Part shown: piece by piece, positions 39,773 through 50,027 of the stretch
Position numbering within the stretch: position 1 is the first letter of the stretch
Layout: every line of letters begins with the position of its first letter
Notes under the pieces: generated by a model
Database searches by the model: none
Seen by the model: only the letters and a program-made list of their open reading frames with translations
What the model was told of the DNA's origin: nothing
Source: Leifsonia sp052114085
GTDB lineage: Bacteria > Actinomycetota > Actinomycetes > Actinomycetales > Microbacteriaceae
Length of the DNA: 64,000 bases
Direction of reading: 5' to 3'
Assembly (NCBI RefSeq): GCF_052114085.1
Contig: NZ_JBFREB010000001.1
Coordinates: forward strand, 3,534,001-3,598,000
Made by a program: the position numbers and the translations under genes

Positions 39773-42700
39773 GTGTCGTCCTGGTCATCCCTCCGCGCCT
39801 GCTTTCTTGCGGTCGCGGTGGGGCTCTCGTTATGCGTCGCGGCCTCAGCCCTCGTCGCTGCCCCGGTCGCGGTGGCGCTTCCCGCGGGCGCTGCCGAACG
39901 TGGTCCGGTGGTAGCCGACTCCGAGCACGCCGCCTCCGAATCCGAAGCGCGCGCTATCGCCGTCGCGCACGACCATGACGTCGTCGTCGACGATCAGTCC
40001 ACCCCGACCCTGCTGGTTCGGGCGAAGCCGGGTGGTCAGATGGAGGCGGTCAGCAGTCAGCTTCCTGAGCAGGCCCGGATCGGTGGCAGCTGGAAGCCGG
40101 TGGACTCGGTTCTGGTCGAGCACGATCAGTGGTGGGAGCCCAAGGTTGCGGTCGTACCGGTCCGAATCGGGAAGGGCGGAACGTCCGACATCGTCTCGGT
40201 GCAAGCCGAGTCCGGGGACTGGATCACGGAGACCTGGCCGTACGGCACGCTCCCGAAGCCCACGATCAGAAAAGATGCCGCCGTCTTTCCTGCTGTGCTC
40301 CCCGATGTGGACCTCCGGGTGCAGGCGACGAAGGCAGGGATGCGGGAAGTCCTCATCGTGAAGACCGCGGCGGCGGCCTCTGACAGTCGCGTTGCCGAGC
40401 TCAGACTCGGGCTGCGGGGAGCCGAGATTCGTCTGAAAGCCGAAACGGGCACGCTGGAGGCGCACACCACCTCCGGCGACCCGGTCGTCGCGGCCACCCC
40501 GCTGTGGTGGGATTCGTCCGAATCCGAAGCGGACGAGGAGGGCGCCGGCGGTGGCGAGCCGCGCGCGGTGGAAACCCGCGTCGATGGCGCTGAAACCGTG
40601 ATGTCGGTGGGCGCTGTCGCCGAAGGTGATCCGACCTATCCGCTGTACATCGACCCGGACTGGAGCGCTTACCTGCAATACGACTGGTTCACCGACCGTG
40701 CCTACCCGAATCAGTCGTACCTGAACCCACCCGAAAACAGCGTCGGTTACGGCATCCAGAACGGCATCGCCTACATGTCGAGAGCCTTCTACCGATTCGA
40801 AACCGGCTTCCTTGCGGGCAAGATCGTCTCGAACGCACGCTTCAACGTGGTCCAGAATTGGGCGAACAGCTGCGCAAGCACCTGGACGCAGCTCTGGCAG
40901 TACGGGCCGTCCGCCGTCGGCTTCACCTGGAATTCCGACCCCGCCCAGTGGGTGCGGGCGATCGACGCCCAGAGCTACAACACGGGCGGCCCGTGCAGCC
41001 CCAACCCGGCGTGGGTGGGCTTCAACGCGACCCCGACCGCCCAGGACGCAGCGATCTACTCGGCACCGTACGTCACTCTGGCTCTCCGCACGGCTGACGA
41101 AGGCAACGCGCTCTCCCGCAAGCACTTCCGTTGGGACGCCCAACTCGTCGTCACCTACAACTCGCGCCCGAACGTTCCTACGGGCGCCAGCATGATCAGT
41201 CCCAACCGCGGCTGCAGCACCGACCCGAACAATCCGTCTTACGTCTACGGCAAGCAGCCCATCGCGCTCCAGGTGGCCGCAAGCGATCCGGACCCCGGAA
41301 ACGTCGCCGCGAACTTCTATCTGACCAACACGACAACCGGGATCGAGCAGCTGCTTTCAACTACAGCTCTGCAGGCTCAAGGCGCCGCGCTGCAGCACAC
41401 GATCCCAGCCAGCACACTCCCCGACGGCCAGAAATACGCCTGGTCCGCGCTCGCTTCCGACTACATGAACGTGTCGGGTCGCACGGCGCCGTGCTACTTC
41501 GTGGTGGACTCGACCAAGCCGGGGTTGCCGACGGCTGCAGTGCTCTCGGCTGCTGATCTGGTCGACGGAGATCCGTCGAACATCCAGGTCGACTCACGGG
41601 TCGGTGAGGCGATCAGTGTCCGGGTCACGCCGCCAGCCGGCGACGCCATCGGCGGCTACATGGTGTGGTGGACAGCGGGCGCACGCACCGAGGCCAGCCC
41701 GTCCCCCTCGAGCACGGACTACACGACAGCCTTGCCGATCTGTGGCGCACAAGGTGCAGCTGAGCGCGTCGAGTGCGCCGACGCGACGGGTCGGCTGGAC
41801 ATCGAGGTCGCACCGATCGCGCCTCTCGCTACGCTCTGGGTGTCTGCCTACGACCGCGCCGGCAACGTCTCGTTCGACGCAGCTACCCGGTCTGCCGCCA
41901 CAGGGCTGTCGGTCCGATCCGGTAAGGCGGACTTGCTCGCAGGCCACGCCTGGCTTCCCGTCGAACCCTCCGACGTGATCGATGATTCGGTCAATTCGGT
42001 CGGGCTCACGGTCGGCTCGATCTCGGGTTGGGGTGAGGATGAGGGCGAAGACCCGCAGCTGAAGACCGACGCGCTCGTCTCCCTCAACCGGTTTCTCAAG
42101 CCCGGGATCTCGCACTGGACGGATTCCGGAGCCGCCGGCACCCCGGCCGGCCACGTTCTCGAGTGGACGATCGGCCAGCTCGCCCGCGTCGCGTCCGGCT
42201 CGCCTGCGCCGAAAGACACGGCCGCGTTGTACTCGTGCTTACACGGCCCAGGCAACATGCTCTCCCTCAGTCAGAACTGTGAAGGCACGGGCGCGGCGGC
42301 GCGTCTCCTCGGGTACGTCTGGACGACGCGCTCGGCCGCGCCGTCCGGCTACGACGTTCGCGAGATCTTTCGCTGTCGCGTGGGGACGGACTACTTCGTC
42401 TCGACGTTGTCCACCTGCGAGGGCCAGATCTTCGAAGGATCGCGAGGCTTCGTGCTGGTTCATTCGCCGACGAAGACGACGGAATCGGTGGTCGACACGA
42501 CGAAGTCATTCACTGTCTCGGCCCGGGTCAAGCCGGCCACCATCCAGGGCATCCAGACCGTCGCCGCCACCACAAGCTCCCAGGACTCGGGTTTCTATCT
42601 TCAGGCAAACGGCGACGCCTGGCGCTTCTGCATGCGCTCCCAGGGGACCACGAAAGTGACGCCGTGCGTCAACGGGGCCCGTGTCGACACGGTGAACTAC

Positions 42701-42961
42701 GCCACCATCACCGGTACGTGGGATGCCGTTAACAAGCGCTTGTCGATCGCCGTCTTCTCCGGCGAGAAGCTCGATGTCTCAAGCTCGCAGATCTCGCTCC
42801 CGGCCGACAACGTCTCGTCGACCGGTGTGCTCACGGTCGGATCGGCGACGTCGCAGGGCTATCCGTCCGACTTCTTCGGCGGCTCGATCGCCGACGTCAG
42901 TATCTATCCCGGTCTGATTCCGGATGCCGCGCTCCGGCGCCTCCCGGTGCCATTGCCGTGA
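39773..42961 (+). CDS. Large secreted DNRLRE/LamG-domain protein, partner of the RHS protein
   Basis: 1,062 residues from a GTG with GGGGAG six bases upstream. A signal peptide (FLAVAVGLSLCVAASALVAA) is followed by a DNRLRE-like region. That region has a strand-rich domain ending YPLYIDPDWSAYLQYDWFTD, then the module with SRAFYRFETGFLAGKIVSNA, CASTWTQLWQYGPSAVG and the disulfide-rich NTGGPCSPNPAWVGFN. Fibronectin-like domains follow (about 480-700), then a LamG-type concanavalin domain at the C-terminus (KSFTVSARVKPATIQGIQTV, ADVSIYPGLIPDAALRR). The same pairing is common in actinobacteria, where such a protein precedes an RHS/YD-repeat protein and may help present or deliver it. The stop overlaps a possible GTG start of the RHS gene. 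Confidence 0.8.
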   Translation: MSSWSSLRACFLAVAVGLSLCVAASALVAAPVAVALPAGAAERGPVVADSEHAASESEARAIAVAHDHDVVVDDQSTPTLLVRAKPGGQMEAVSSQLPEQARIGGSWKPVDSVLVEHDQWWEPKVAVVPVRIGKGGTSDIVSVQAESGDWITETWPYGTLPKPTIRKDAAVFPAVLPDVDLRVQATKAGMREVLIVKTAAAASDSRVAELRLGLRGAEIRLKAETGTLEAHTTSGDPVVAATPLWWDSSESEADEEGAGGGEPRAVETRVDGAETVMSVGAVAEGDPTYPLYIDPDWSAYLQYDWFTDRAYPNQSYLNPPENSVGYGIQNGIAYMSRAFYRFETGFLAGKIVSNARFNVVQNWANSCASTWTQLWQYGPSAVGFTWNSDPAQWVRAIDAQSYNTGGPCSPNPAWVGFNATPTAQDAAIYSAPYVTLALRTADEGNALSRKHFRWDAQLVVTYNSRPNVPTGASMISPNRGCSTDPNNPSYVYGKQPIALQVAASDPDPGNVAANFYLTNTTTGIEQLLSTTALQAQGAALQHTIPASTLPDGQKYAWSALASDYMNVSGRTAPCYFVVDSTKPGLPTAAVLSAADLVDGDPSNIQVDSRVGEAISVRVTPPAGDAIGGYMVWWTAGARTEASPSPSSTDYTTALPICGAQGAAERVECADATGRLDIEVAPIAPLATLWVSAYDRAGNVSFDAATRSAATGLSVRSGKADLLAGHAWLPVEPSDVIDDSVNSVGLTVGSISGWGEDEGEDPQLKTDALVSLNRFLKPGISHWTDSGAAGTPAGHVLEWTIGQLARVASGSPAPKDTAALYSCLHGPGNMLSLSQNCEGTGAAARLLGYVWTTRSAAPSGYDVREIFRCRVGTDYFVSTLSTCEGQIFEGSRGFVLVHSPTKTTESVVDTTKSFTVSARVKPATIQGIQTVAATTSSQDSGFYLQANGDAWRFCMRSQGTTKVTPCVNGARVDTVNYATITGTWDAVNKRLSIAVFSGEKLDVSSSQISLPADNVSSTGVLTVGSATSQGYPSDFFGGSIADVSIYPGLIPDAALRRLPVPLP

Positions 42962-43011
42962 GCGCCCGACGCCCCACATTCTCCGCCTCCGTCACCATGA
43001 GGACACTAACG

Positions 43012-46000
43012 ATGAACACACGAAAGCACTCGCCTGCGGGCCGCATCAGGCCCCCGGCAGGGGTCGCCGTAGCGATTGCGCTGGTTGCAGCCCTCATCCC
43101 TGGTGCGCCCGTGTGGCTTTCGGACGGCCAGCCGCCTGCGGCCCCCGGGTTCGCCGCGGTTGTGACCGGGTCGGTGGAGTCCGATGGGCTGGGGGCGGTG
43201 GTACGTCCGCCCGTTTCCGTGCCGATCGTGGCAGCGACGCTGCCCCGCGGCCCGTTCACCGTGGATACCGGCGACCGGACAAACCAGGCAGTCTCTCGTT
43301 CGCAGCGTCGGGGACTCGCCGACACCGGCGTTGTCATCGGCGCCCCTGGCTTCTCCGCCGGGGACGGGGGAGGTCCAACTTCGCCCGCCTCCGACAGCAC
43401 CCGCGTTCGCTCGGTCACCGCCGAGTTCGTGCGGGCCTCCCGGTCCGAGGCGTCGGGTGGGAGCGGCTTCGCCCTTCAGCTAGCGCGGGCGGACGGCCGG
43501 TCGACACCTGCTGCGGTGGAGGTGCGTGTGCCTCGGCGGCTCCTCGATGGCATGTACGGTGCCGACTACGCCGGCCGCGTGCGGTGGGTGCAGGTCGACG
43601 CGGGCGACGAGCGTGTCCGAACGGCCTCCACGGTCGCGACGGTCCCGTCCGCTGCACAGGCACTCACCAGTCGGGCAGTGGGTGGTGACATCGTGGTGTC
43701 GCCGACGTTGCGCAGCGGCGGCATCGTCCTTGCGGCGATCACCTCACCCACGAGTGCCTCGGGCACCGGCAGTTTTACCGCATCCTCGCTCAAACCGTCA
43801 TCGTTGTGGGATGTATCCGCCCAAACGGGTACTTTCAGCTGGCAGTACCCGCTGCGGGTTCCGCCGGCTGCTGCCGGCCCGGCGCCAGAACTTTCCCTAA
43901 GCTACGACTCGCAGTCGGTCGATGGCCTTACGGCTTCGACCAACAATCAGCCCTCCGCACTGGGCGAGGGGTGGTCGTTGAACGGCTCCGGCTTCATCGA
44001 GCGCAGCTACGTCGGTTGCGCCGTGGACGACGGTGCCAGCGGTTCCGTGAAGACCTCCGGCGATCTGTGTTTCAAGAACGCGAATGCAACAGTGTCTTTC
44101 GGTGGCCACAGTGGAGAGCTGATCCAAGTTGCCGGATCGAACGAGTACCGTCTGGCCGACGACGATGGGACGCGTTTCACCGAGTTCAAGGGCGCGCCGT
44201 GCGCCGCGAATGGTACGGCCGATACAGCGTGCTGGCAGATGGTCACTCCGGAAGGGACCCAGTACTTCTTCGGCCTGAACCGTCTCCCCGGTTACGTCGA
44301 CGGCAAGTCGGCCACCAATTCGGCCTGGACCGTGCCCGTGTTCGGAAACGATGCGGGTGAACCGTGCCATGCGTCGACGTTTGCGGCGTCGTCCTGCGCC
44401 CTGGGTTGGCGCTGGAACCTCGACTACGTGGTCGATGTTCACGGCAACGCTGAGGCGTTCTACTACAACGCGCAGACAAACCTGTATGCGGTGAACGGTG
44501 CGACCGCCACGTCGTATGTCCGCGGAGGCGAGCTCGATCACATCGATTACGGTTTGACCTCGGAGACGGTCTATGCGGTGAACGCGGCGAGCGGCAGGGT
44601 CCAGTTCACCTACGACAAGAACGGTCGCTGCAGCGACGCATCGGGCGGCCAGTGCACTGCGCAGCCCATCTCGGGCATGGCGGCCAAGCCGGCTGTTCCC
44701 GCGGCCTACCCCGATATCCCGTTCGACCAGTTGTGTACGTCAGCTCCGTGCTCGGACAAGATCTCGCCGACGTTTTGGACGACATCGCGACTGGCGACCG
44801 TGAAGGCTCAGGTCCTGTCATCCGGCGCGTATAAGGACGTGGACTCCTGGTCGCTCGCACACTCGTATCCGGCTCCAGGTGATGGCACGAGTGCGGCCCT
44901 GTGGCTCCAGACCGTCACCCACACCGGTTACGTGGGCGGCGCCTCGCTCGCGGAACCTGCCGTCACCTTCGCCGGCACGACCATGCAGAACCGGGTGTGG
45001 GCCGTGGATGGGCTGGCCCCGCTCGACAAGTGGCGCATCTCATCGATCAAGACCGAGCTCGGAGCCACCGTATCCGTCAGTTACTCCTCGCAGCAGTGCG
45101 TTCCGGCTGACCGGGCAGCAGTATTCGCGAACCCTGCGGCGAACGGGAAACGGTGTTATCCGCAGTGGTGGTCTCCGTCGGTCTCGCCGCCTCAGGCGCC
45201 GCAACAGGATTTGTTCCACAAGTACGTAGTGACAGCCGTCATCGACAACCCGAACACGGGTGGTGCAGGTGCCGCGCAGATCGAGAAGTACTACAGCTAC
45301 GGCACGCCAGCGTGGCGGTACAACGATTCACCGCTCACTCCTGCCGACAAGCGCACTTGGAGCGGCTTCGCGGGCTACGACACGGCGCAGGTTCGCATCG
45401 GGGATAAAGACCGGCCGGCGGAACAGAACGTCACCTCGTACACGTTCTTCCAGGGCCTCGACGGCGACCGTGCGGCTCCCGACGGCGGAGCACGTTCGGT
45501 GTCCGTCGGCGGCATTGCCGACAGTCGCTTCTTTGCCGGTCAGGTCCGCCAGAAGACGGTGACCGCGGGCGCGGGCGGCGCGGTGGTGTCGGAAACGCTC
45601 CGCGTACCGTGGGCATCCCCTCCGACCGCCTCGGACGGCCTGCATTCAGCGCGTCGCACGGGCGACGGCACAACGGTGCTGAGTGAGCCGGTGTCGACCG
45701 GCGGCACCCGGACGATCACGACCACGACCAGCTACGATGCCGACGGCCTGCCGACGTCGGTGCAAACAGTCCCGTCGGACGCTCCGGCATCGTGCAACAC
45801 GACGACGTACGCCCCGTCGAACACGTCGGTGTGGCTGATCGGGCTTGTTGCTCAGTCGACCGCGACGTCCGGGACCTGTGCCCAGGCCACATCGGCGGGA
45901 GCGGACCGCCTGATCTCGGACCTGAGAACCAGTTACGACGGCCAGGCTTTCGGTGCTTCGCCGACGCGCGGAGATGCCACCCGGGTCGAGCAGGCGACAG

Positions 46001-49000
46001 GGCTCGATGCCGCGGGCGACAAGACGTGGACCACGAAATCGGCATCGACCTTCGATGCGCTCGGGCGCGTTGTCGAGACGCTGGATGCGCTCGGGCGTTC
46101 CACCAAAGCGTCCTACACGCCGGTGTCCTCTGGCCCGCCGACGGCGGTGACGGTCACCAACCCGCTGGGGTGGACCGCGAAGACGACCGTGGATCCGGCG
46201 ACCGGTGCCACGGTGGCGGAGACGGACGCGAACGGCAAGCTGACGACGGCGTCGTACGACGCGCTTGGTCGCCTGGTCGGCGTGTGGTTGCCGAATAATC
46301 CCCAGTCGGCCAACCCGTCTGCTCCGACCACGAAGTACACGTACACGGTCTCGCAGACCGCCGCGAGTGTGGTGGCCACCGAGTCGCAAGTTCCTGGCGG
46401 TACGACCACCCGGTACGACCTGTACGACGGCCTGGGTCGGGTTGTCCAGTCTCAGTCCGCCGCGGTGCAGGCCGGCAGTGTGATCACCGACACGTCGTAC
46501 GACAGGCAGAGTCGCATTGTGTCTTCCACGAAGCCGTACTGGGCAGTGGCGGTGGCCTCCGGAAAGCTGTTCGTTCCGACGAGCCTGAGCCAGGTGCCGT
46601 CTCGGACGGATACCGTCTTCGATGCTGCGGGCCGGACGACTGCCTCGGTCCGCTACACCTATGGCGACGAGGCGTCACGCACCACAAACACGTACCCTGG
46701 TGCCGATCGAGTGGATGTGACGCCTCCGTCTGGGGGGACCCTCTCCTCGACGATCACCAATTCGAGGGGTCAGAAGACCGCACTGACGCAGTACCCCGGA
46801 CCGATCGCAGCGGGCGGCGGCCTGACGACCCAGTATGAGTTCTCGCCGACCGGCAGGATGAGCGCCATGGTCGATCCGGCGGGTAACCGCTGGTCGTGGG
46901 CATATGACGTACAGGGCAACCAGGTGAGTGCCGTCGACCCGGATTCGGGCACCAGCGCGAGCACCTTCGATGCGGCCGGCAACCAGCTGACCAGTACGGA
47001 TGCGCGCGGTCAGACGCTGGCCTACGCCTACGACGCGCTGAACCGGAAGACCGCTCAGTATTCGGGGGATGTCGCGGGTCCGTTGTTGGCGTCGTGGACG
47101 TTCGACACGGTCGCGAAGGGCCAGCTGTCGTCATCGTCGAGCTACACAGGCTCGGTTGCCGGCAAGCCGGGTCTCGCCTACACCAAATCGGTTACGGCGT
47201 ACGACGACCTCTACCATCCGACGTCGTGGAAAGTGTCGATCCCGGCGGGCGCACCCGCGTTCGGTGGCACTTCGTACACGGTGACGTCGACGTACACGAC
47301 GAACGGTGTGGGACTGTCGCAGCAGGTTCTCCCGGCCATCGGTGGTCTTCCGGCGGAGCGGTTGCGGACTCTGTATGACGGGATCGGGAACATCGATTCG
47401 GTGCAGGGCACGACCATGTACGGCATTGCGACGTACACGCCGATAAGCCAGCTCTCGCAGATCGAGCGGGGCAGCACGAACACCCTGTACACGGGTTTCG
47501 GCTATGACCCGGGCACCGGTCTGGCGAATCAGGTGATCGACACCACGCTGACCGGTTCGGTGTGGACTACCCAGGCCAGTCGCTTGTACTCCCGTAACGC
47601 GGCAGGAGATGTGACATCGGTCGTGACCAAGGGTGCGGTGGGGACGGATACGCAGTGTTTCCGGTATGACGGTTTCCGTGCGCTGACTGAGGCGTGGACG
47701 CCGGCGTCGGCCGACTGCGCCGCGTCACCCGCGGTGACGGGGTTGGGTGGCCCGGCGCCGTATTGGGCCAGCTACACCATCGATCCGGCGACGGGGAACC
47801 GTACCTCGTCCACCGCGCACACCGCGAACGGGGATGCGTCGACCGCGTACAGCTACCCGGCGTCTGGTGCTGCCCGTCCGCACGCGGTGACCGCGGTGGA
47901 AGCTGACGCGTATTCGTATGACGCTGCCGGTAACACCACAGCCCGTCCAGGTCAGACGTTGGCCTATAACGAGGTCGGCAAACCTTCGACGGTGACCACC
48001 GGTGGTGTTGCACAGTCGAACGTGTACGACGCCGACGGCACCCTGCTGCTGCGCTCAGATCCGACGTCGGGCACGATGTTGTTCGTGGGGCAGACCGAGG
48101 TGACGGTGGCGCCGGGCGCGTCGGTCGCGTCCGCGGTCCGCACCTATTCGCTGGGTGATGTCCCGGTCGCGGAACGCGCAACCAAGGCTGGTGTCTCCGG
48201 TTCGGTGGTGACCTGGATCTCCGGGGACCTGAACCACACTCAGGACCTCGCCTTCAACAACACCACCGGCGCGGTTACCCGCCGCTACACCGACCCCTAC
48301 GGCAACACTCGCGGCCCGAAGGTGCCCTGGGTCGACGGGCACGGGTACCTGAACAAACCCAAGTCCGCAGTCACGGGGCTGACCCAGCTGGGTGCGCGTC
48401 TGTACGACGCGGTGGTGGGCCGGTTCCTGTCCGTGGACTCGATCCTCGCACCCGACAACCCCGCCCAGAACAACGGGTACGCGTACTCGGCGAACAACCC
48501 GATCACCAACAGCGACCCCGACGGCAAGTGCTACGTCGCGGGCAAGGACGCGCTGAACTTCAGTTCCAATTGCGGCGGCGGCAAGGGGGTGGCCGCGCCG
48601 CAAATTTCGGGACACAGCGCCTACGAACCTCAAGAGAGTTCGTATGACGATCGCGCGATCAAAAAGAAGGGCAGCAAGCCGACTGTGCAAGGCCACATAA
48701 CCGACGCTGGGAAGCCACTCGTCGCTATCTTGGGACCGACACCCGAAGAGTTCTACAGCCGTTGGGCAAAGCAGCAAAGGTCGAACCAGCAGCTCGAACA
48801 TGATCGGAAGGTGCAGCAACAAGATGCTGAACTTAAACCAGGTTCGGGTAGCTGCGCCTCTGCGTCTGGCAAGTTAGGGGTCGGCCTCGGAGGCTCGTAC
48901 TGCCAGGTCCGCACGCTTGACGGGAAGGACCACGCCATAGTCGTAGGAAATGGAGCCGTTGGCTTTGGCCTCGGTGCGGGGGCAGAGATGTCAACTCTCA

Positions 49001-49200
49001 CGACGAACGCCCGATCAGCTGACGACCTCGCCGGCGGGTCGTTCGGATTCCAAGGTGGAGCTGAGCTCGGAGTGGGTGCTACCGCAGACCAATCCTGGAC
49101 CTTTACGAATCCGCAGATCTCGACTTCCCAGCTCGGCTATGGCGTCGGCGGGAAGGCATATATCGGGGCGGAGGTGGGGTGGACTTGGGTGTTGTATTGA
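43012..49200 (+). CDS. SpvB/RHS-repeat polymorphic toxin, secreted, with unassigned C-terminal module
   Basis: 2,062 residues from ATG 43012, preferred for GAGGA eight bases upstream; GTG 42958 overlapping the prior stop is also in frame. Order: signal peptide (GVAVAIALVAALIPGAPVWL), linker, an SpvB-like propeller entrance (FSWQYPLRVPPAAAGPAPEL, ALGEGWSLNGSGFIERSYVG), then many YD/RHS repeats forming the shell (YDALGRLVGVW, YDGLGRVVQS, YDALNRKTAQYSG). The RHS core ends GARLYDAVVGRFLSVDSILA and then NNPITNSDPDG, with VDS in place of VDP. The shell protects and releases a C-terminal toxin. Residues 1839-2062 are that module: a Lys/Gln-rich stretch, four cysteines and a Gly-rich beta-type end (GAVGFGLGAGAEMSTLTTNA, GYGVGGKAYIGAEVGWTWVL). 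No known nuclease motif (HNH, AHH, Ntox) is seen; a membrane-acting toxin is my inference from the membrane immunity candidates. Confidence 0.9.
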   Translation: MNTRKHSPAGRIRPPAGVAVAIALVAALIPGAPVWLSDGQPPAAPGFAAVVTGSVESDGLGAVVRPPVSVPIVAATLPRGPFTVDTGDRTNQAVSRSQRRGLADTGVVIGAPGFSAGDGGGPTSPASDSTRVRSVTAEFVRASRSEASGGSGFALQLARADGRSTPAAVEVRVPRRLLDGMYGADYAGRVRWVQVDAGDERVRTASTVATVPSAAQALTSRAVGGDIVVSPTLRSGGIVLAAITSPTSASGTGSFTASSLKPSSLWDVSAQTGTFSWQYPLRVPPAAAGPAPELSLSYDSQSVDGLTASTNNQPSALGEGWSLNGSGFIERSYVGCAVDDGASGSVKTSGDLCFKNANATVSFGGHSGELIQVAGSNEYRLADDDGTRFTEFKGAPCAANGTADTACWQMVTPEGTQYFFGLNRLPGYVDGKSATNSAWTVPVFGNDAGEPCHASTFAASSCALGWRWNLDYVVDVHGNAEAFYYNAQTNLYAVNGATATSYVRGGELDHIDYGLTSETVYAVNAASGRVQFTYDKNGRCSDASGGQCTAQPISGMAAKPAVPAAYPDIPFDQLCTSAPCSDKISPTFWTTSRLATVKAQVLSSGAYKDVDSWSLAHSYPAPGDGTSAALWLQTVTHTGYVGGASLAEPAVTFAGTTMQNRVWAVDGLAPLDKWRISSIKTELGATVSVSYSSQQCVPADRAAVFANPAANGKRCYPQWWSPSVSPPQAPQQDLFHKYVVTAVIDNPNTGGAGAAQIEKYYSYGTPAWRYNDSPLTPADKRTWSGFAGYDTAQVRIGDKDRPAEQNVTSYTFFQGLDGDRAAPDGGARSVSVGGIADSRFFAGQVRQKTVTAGAGGAVVSETLRVPWASPPTASDGLHSARRTGDGTTVLSEPVSTGGTRTITTTTSYDADGLPTSVQTVPSDAPASCNTTTYAPSNTSVWLIGLVAQSTATSGTCAQATSAGADRLISDLRTSYDGQAFGASPTRGDATRVEQATGLDAAGDKTWTTKSASTFDALGRVVETLDALGRSTKASYTPVSSGPPTAVTVTNPLGWTAKTTVDPATGATVAETDANGKLTTASYDALGRLVGVWLPNNPQSANPSAPTTKYTYTVSQTAASVVATESQVPGGTTTRYDLYDGLGRVVQSQSAAVQAGSVITDTSYDRQSRIVSSTKPYWAVAVASGKLFVPTSLSQVPSRTDTVFDAAGRTTASVRYTYGDEASRTTNTYPGADRVDVTPPSGGTLSSTITNSRGQKTALTQYPGPIAAGGGLTTQYEFSPTGRMSAMVDPAGNRWSWAYDVQGNQVSAVDPDSGTSASTFDAAGNQLTSTDARGQTLAYAYDALNRKTAQYSGDVAGPLLASWTFDTVAKGQLSSSSSYTGSVAGKPGLAYTKSVTAYDDLYHPTSWKVSIPAGAPAFGGTSYTVTSTYTTNGVGLSQQVLPAIGGLPAERLRTLYDGIGNIDSVQGTTMYGIATYTPISQLSQIERGSTNTLYTGFGYDPGTGLANQVIDTTLTGSVWTTQASRLYSRNAAGDVTSVVTKGAVGTDTQCFRYDGFRALTEAWTPASADCAASPAVTGLGGPAPYWASYTIDPATGNRTSSTAHTANGDASTAYSYPASGAARPHAVTAVEADAYSYDAAGNTTARPGQTLAYNEVGKPSTVTTGGVAQSNVYDADGTLLLRSDPTSGTMLFVGQTEVTVAPGASVASAVRTYSLGDVPVAERATKAGVSGSVVTWISGDLNHTQDLAFNNTTGAVTRRYTDPYGNTRGPKVPWVDGHGYLNKPKSAVTGLTQLGARLYDAVVGRFLSVDSILAPDNPAQNNGYAYSANNPITNSDPDGKCYVAGKDALNFSSNCGGGKGVAAPQISGHSAYEPQESSYDDRAIKKKGSKPTVQGHITDAGKPLVAILGPTPEEFYSRWAKQQRSNQQLEHDRKVQQQDAELKPGSGSCASASGKLGVGLGGSYCQVRTLDGKDHAIVVGNGAVGFGLGAGAEMSTLTTNARSADDLAGGSFGFQGGAELGVGATADQSWTFTNPQISTSQLGYGVGGKAYIGAEVGWTWVLY

Positions 49201-49661
49201 GGGTGAAGTCGCAACTCCTAATTCTTCGTGTGCTTCTCACTGTTCAGGGTGTCATAGCCACCGGAACGCTAATCCTCGGGCTAGGGGCGCTGATCGTGCC
49301 ATGGTTCAAAGAACCCGTACTCGGCCTAGTTATGGCTTTCTCAGCGATGATTGTGTTCCTAGCGGAGAACGGCCTTGCGTTCGCTGTGTGGGGAAGGCGA
49401 TCCATGTTTCCTGCAAAGCGCGGGCGCAGCGTTCTCGAGCGGCTGCTCATCCGCACTGCGTGGTCGTTGCCGCTGCGATACAAACTTCTCCTGGGGACGT
49501 TGCTGGCGTTCGCGATCATGTTCTTCTCGTTGGGAGTTGCGTTTCAGGCGTCCAGTGGGCTGCAGACAGCGTGGGGCGGTTACGGATTGGCCCTTTTCGG
49601 CTGTGTAGGAGGCGCGGTCGCCGCTCCAGTAGCAGTCGGGAAGGGGGGGAATAACGCCTGA
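49179..49661 (+). CDS. Four-helix membrane protein, candidate immunity protein 1 of the RHS locus
   Basis: 160 residues. GTG 49179 has GGAGG six bases upstream and overlaps the RHS gene end by 22 bases. Four hydrophobic helices are visible: LILRVLLTVQGVIATGTLIL, GLVMAFSAMIVFLAENGLAF, LLLGTLLAFAIMFFSLGVAF and GYGLALFGCVGGAVAAPVAV. Between helices 2 and 3 is a basic loop with the motif WGRRSMFPAKRGRSVLERL. The gene at 50028 has the same plan and the same loop motif (YGTRALFPRRRGGSLSREF), so they are paralogues. A small membrane protein just after an RHS toxin is the usual form of immunity against a membrane-targeting effector. No homologue name known to me. Codons are less GC-rich than the window. 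Confidence 0.7.
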   Translation: MDLGVVLRVKSQLLILRVLLTVQGVIATGTLILGLGALIVPWFKEPVLGLVMAFSAMIVFLAENGLAFAVWGRRSMFPAKRGRSVLERLLIRTAWSLPLRYKLLLGTLLAFAIMFFSLGVAFQASSGLQTAWGGYGLALFGCVGGAVAAPVAVGKGGNNA

Positions 49662-49716
49662 TCCTTTGGGCACATTCGATATGACTCTCAAAAAGCGAAT
49701 TGGAGACTAAGAGGTA

Positions 49717-50021
49717 ATGAATGAAGTAATGGGTGAAGAATACTGGGCCGTAGGTATACCTGGATTGACGGAGGAAGGGGCGCGCGTCAAGTCCTCTCCA
49801 GGGCTAGGGTGCTCGGCTGGGAAGGGTACGAGGTTGACCCGGCCGTCTTCTGCGGGCGCGAGCTCGATCGAGTTAGCGTGGAGATCAGGCTGAAGTTGAT
49901 GGCGGCCGGGTTAGCAGCGCTGGGTGACTCACTCACGGACCGGGAGCGGTGGGGCGGGCAGGCGGCGATCGAAGACATGCAGGAGTGGTTGGAGCAGGCG
50001 GCGGAGGTTTCGGACGACTAG
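49717..50021 (+). pseudogene. Small acidic gene with an apparent -1 frameshift
   Basis: From ATG 49717 (AGAGG upstream) the frame gives MNEVMGEEYWAVGIPGLTEE, then GARV and soon nonsense. A good frame one base back continues RVLGWEGYEVDPAVFCGREL, then DRVSVEIRLKLMAAGLAALG and ERWGGQAAIEDMQEWLEQAA up to the stop 50019-50021. Adding one G in the GGGG run at 49777-49780 joins the two halves into a protein of about 102 residues. So this is a disrupted gene, a sequencing slip or a programmed frameshift. The acidic, Trp-rich composition is like that of soluble immunity proteins, and it sits between two paralogous membrane genes. The part from 49809 is longest and might be translated alone from a GTG. 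Confidence 0.55.
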
Positions 50022-50027
50022 CGCGAT

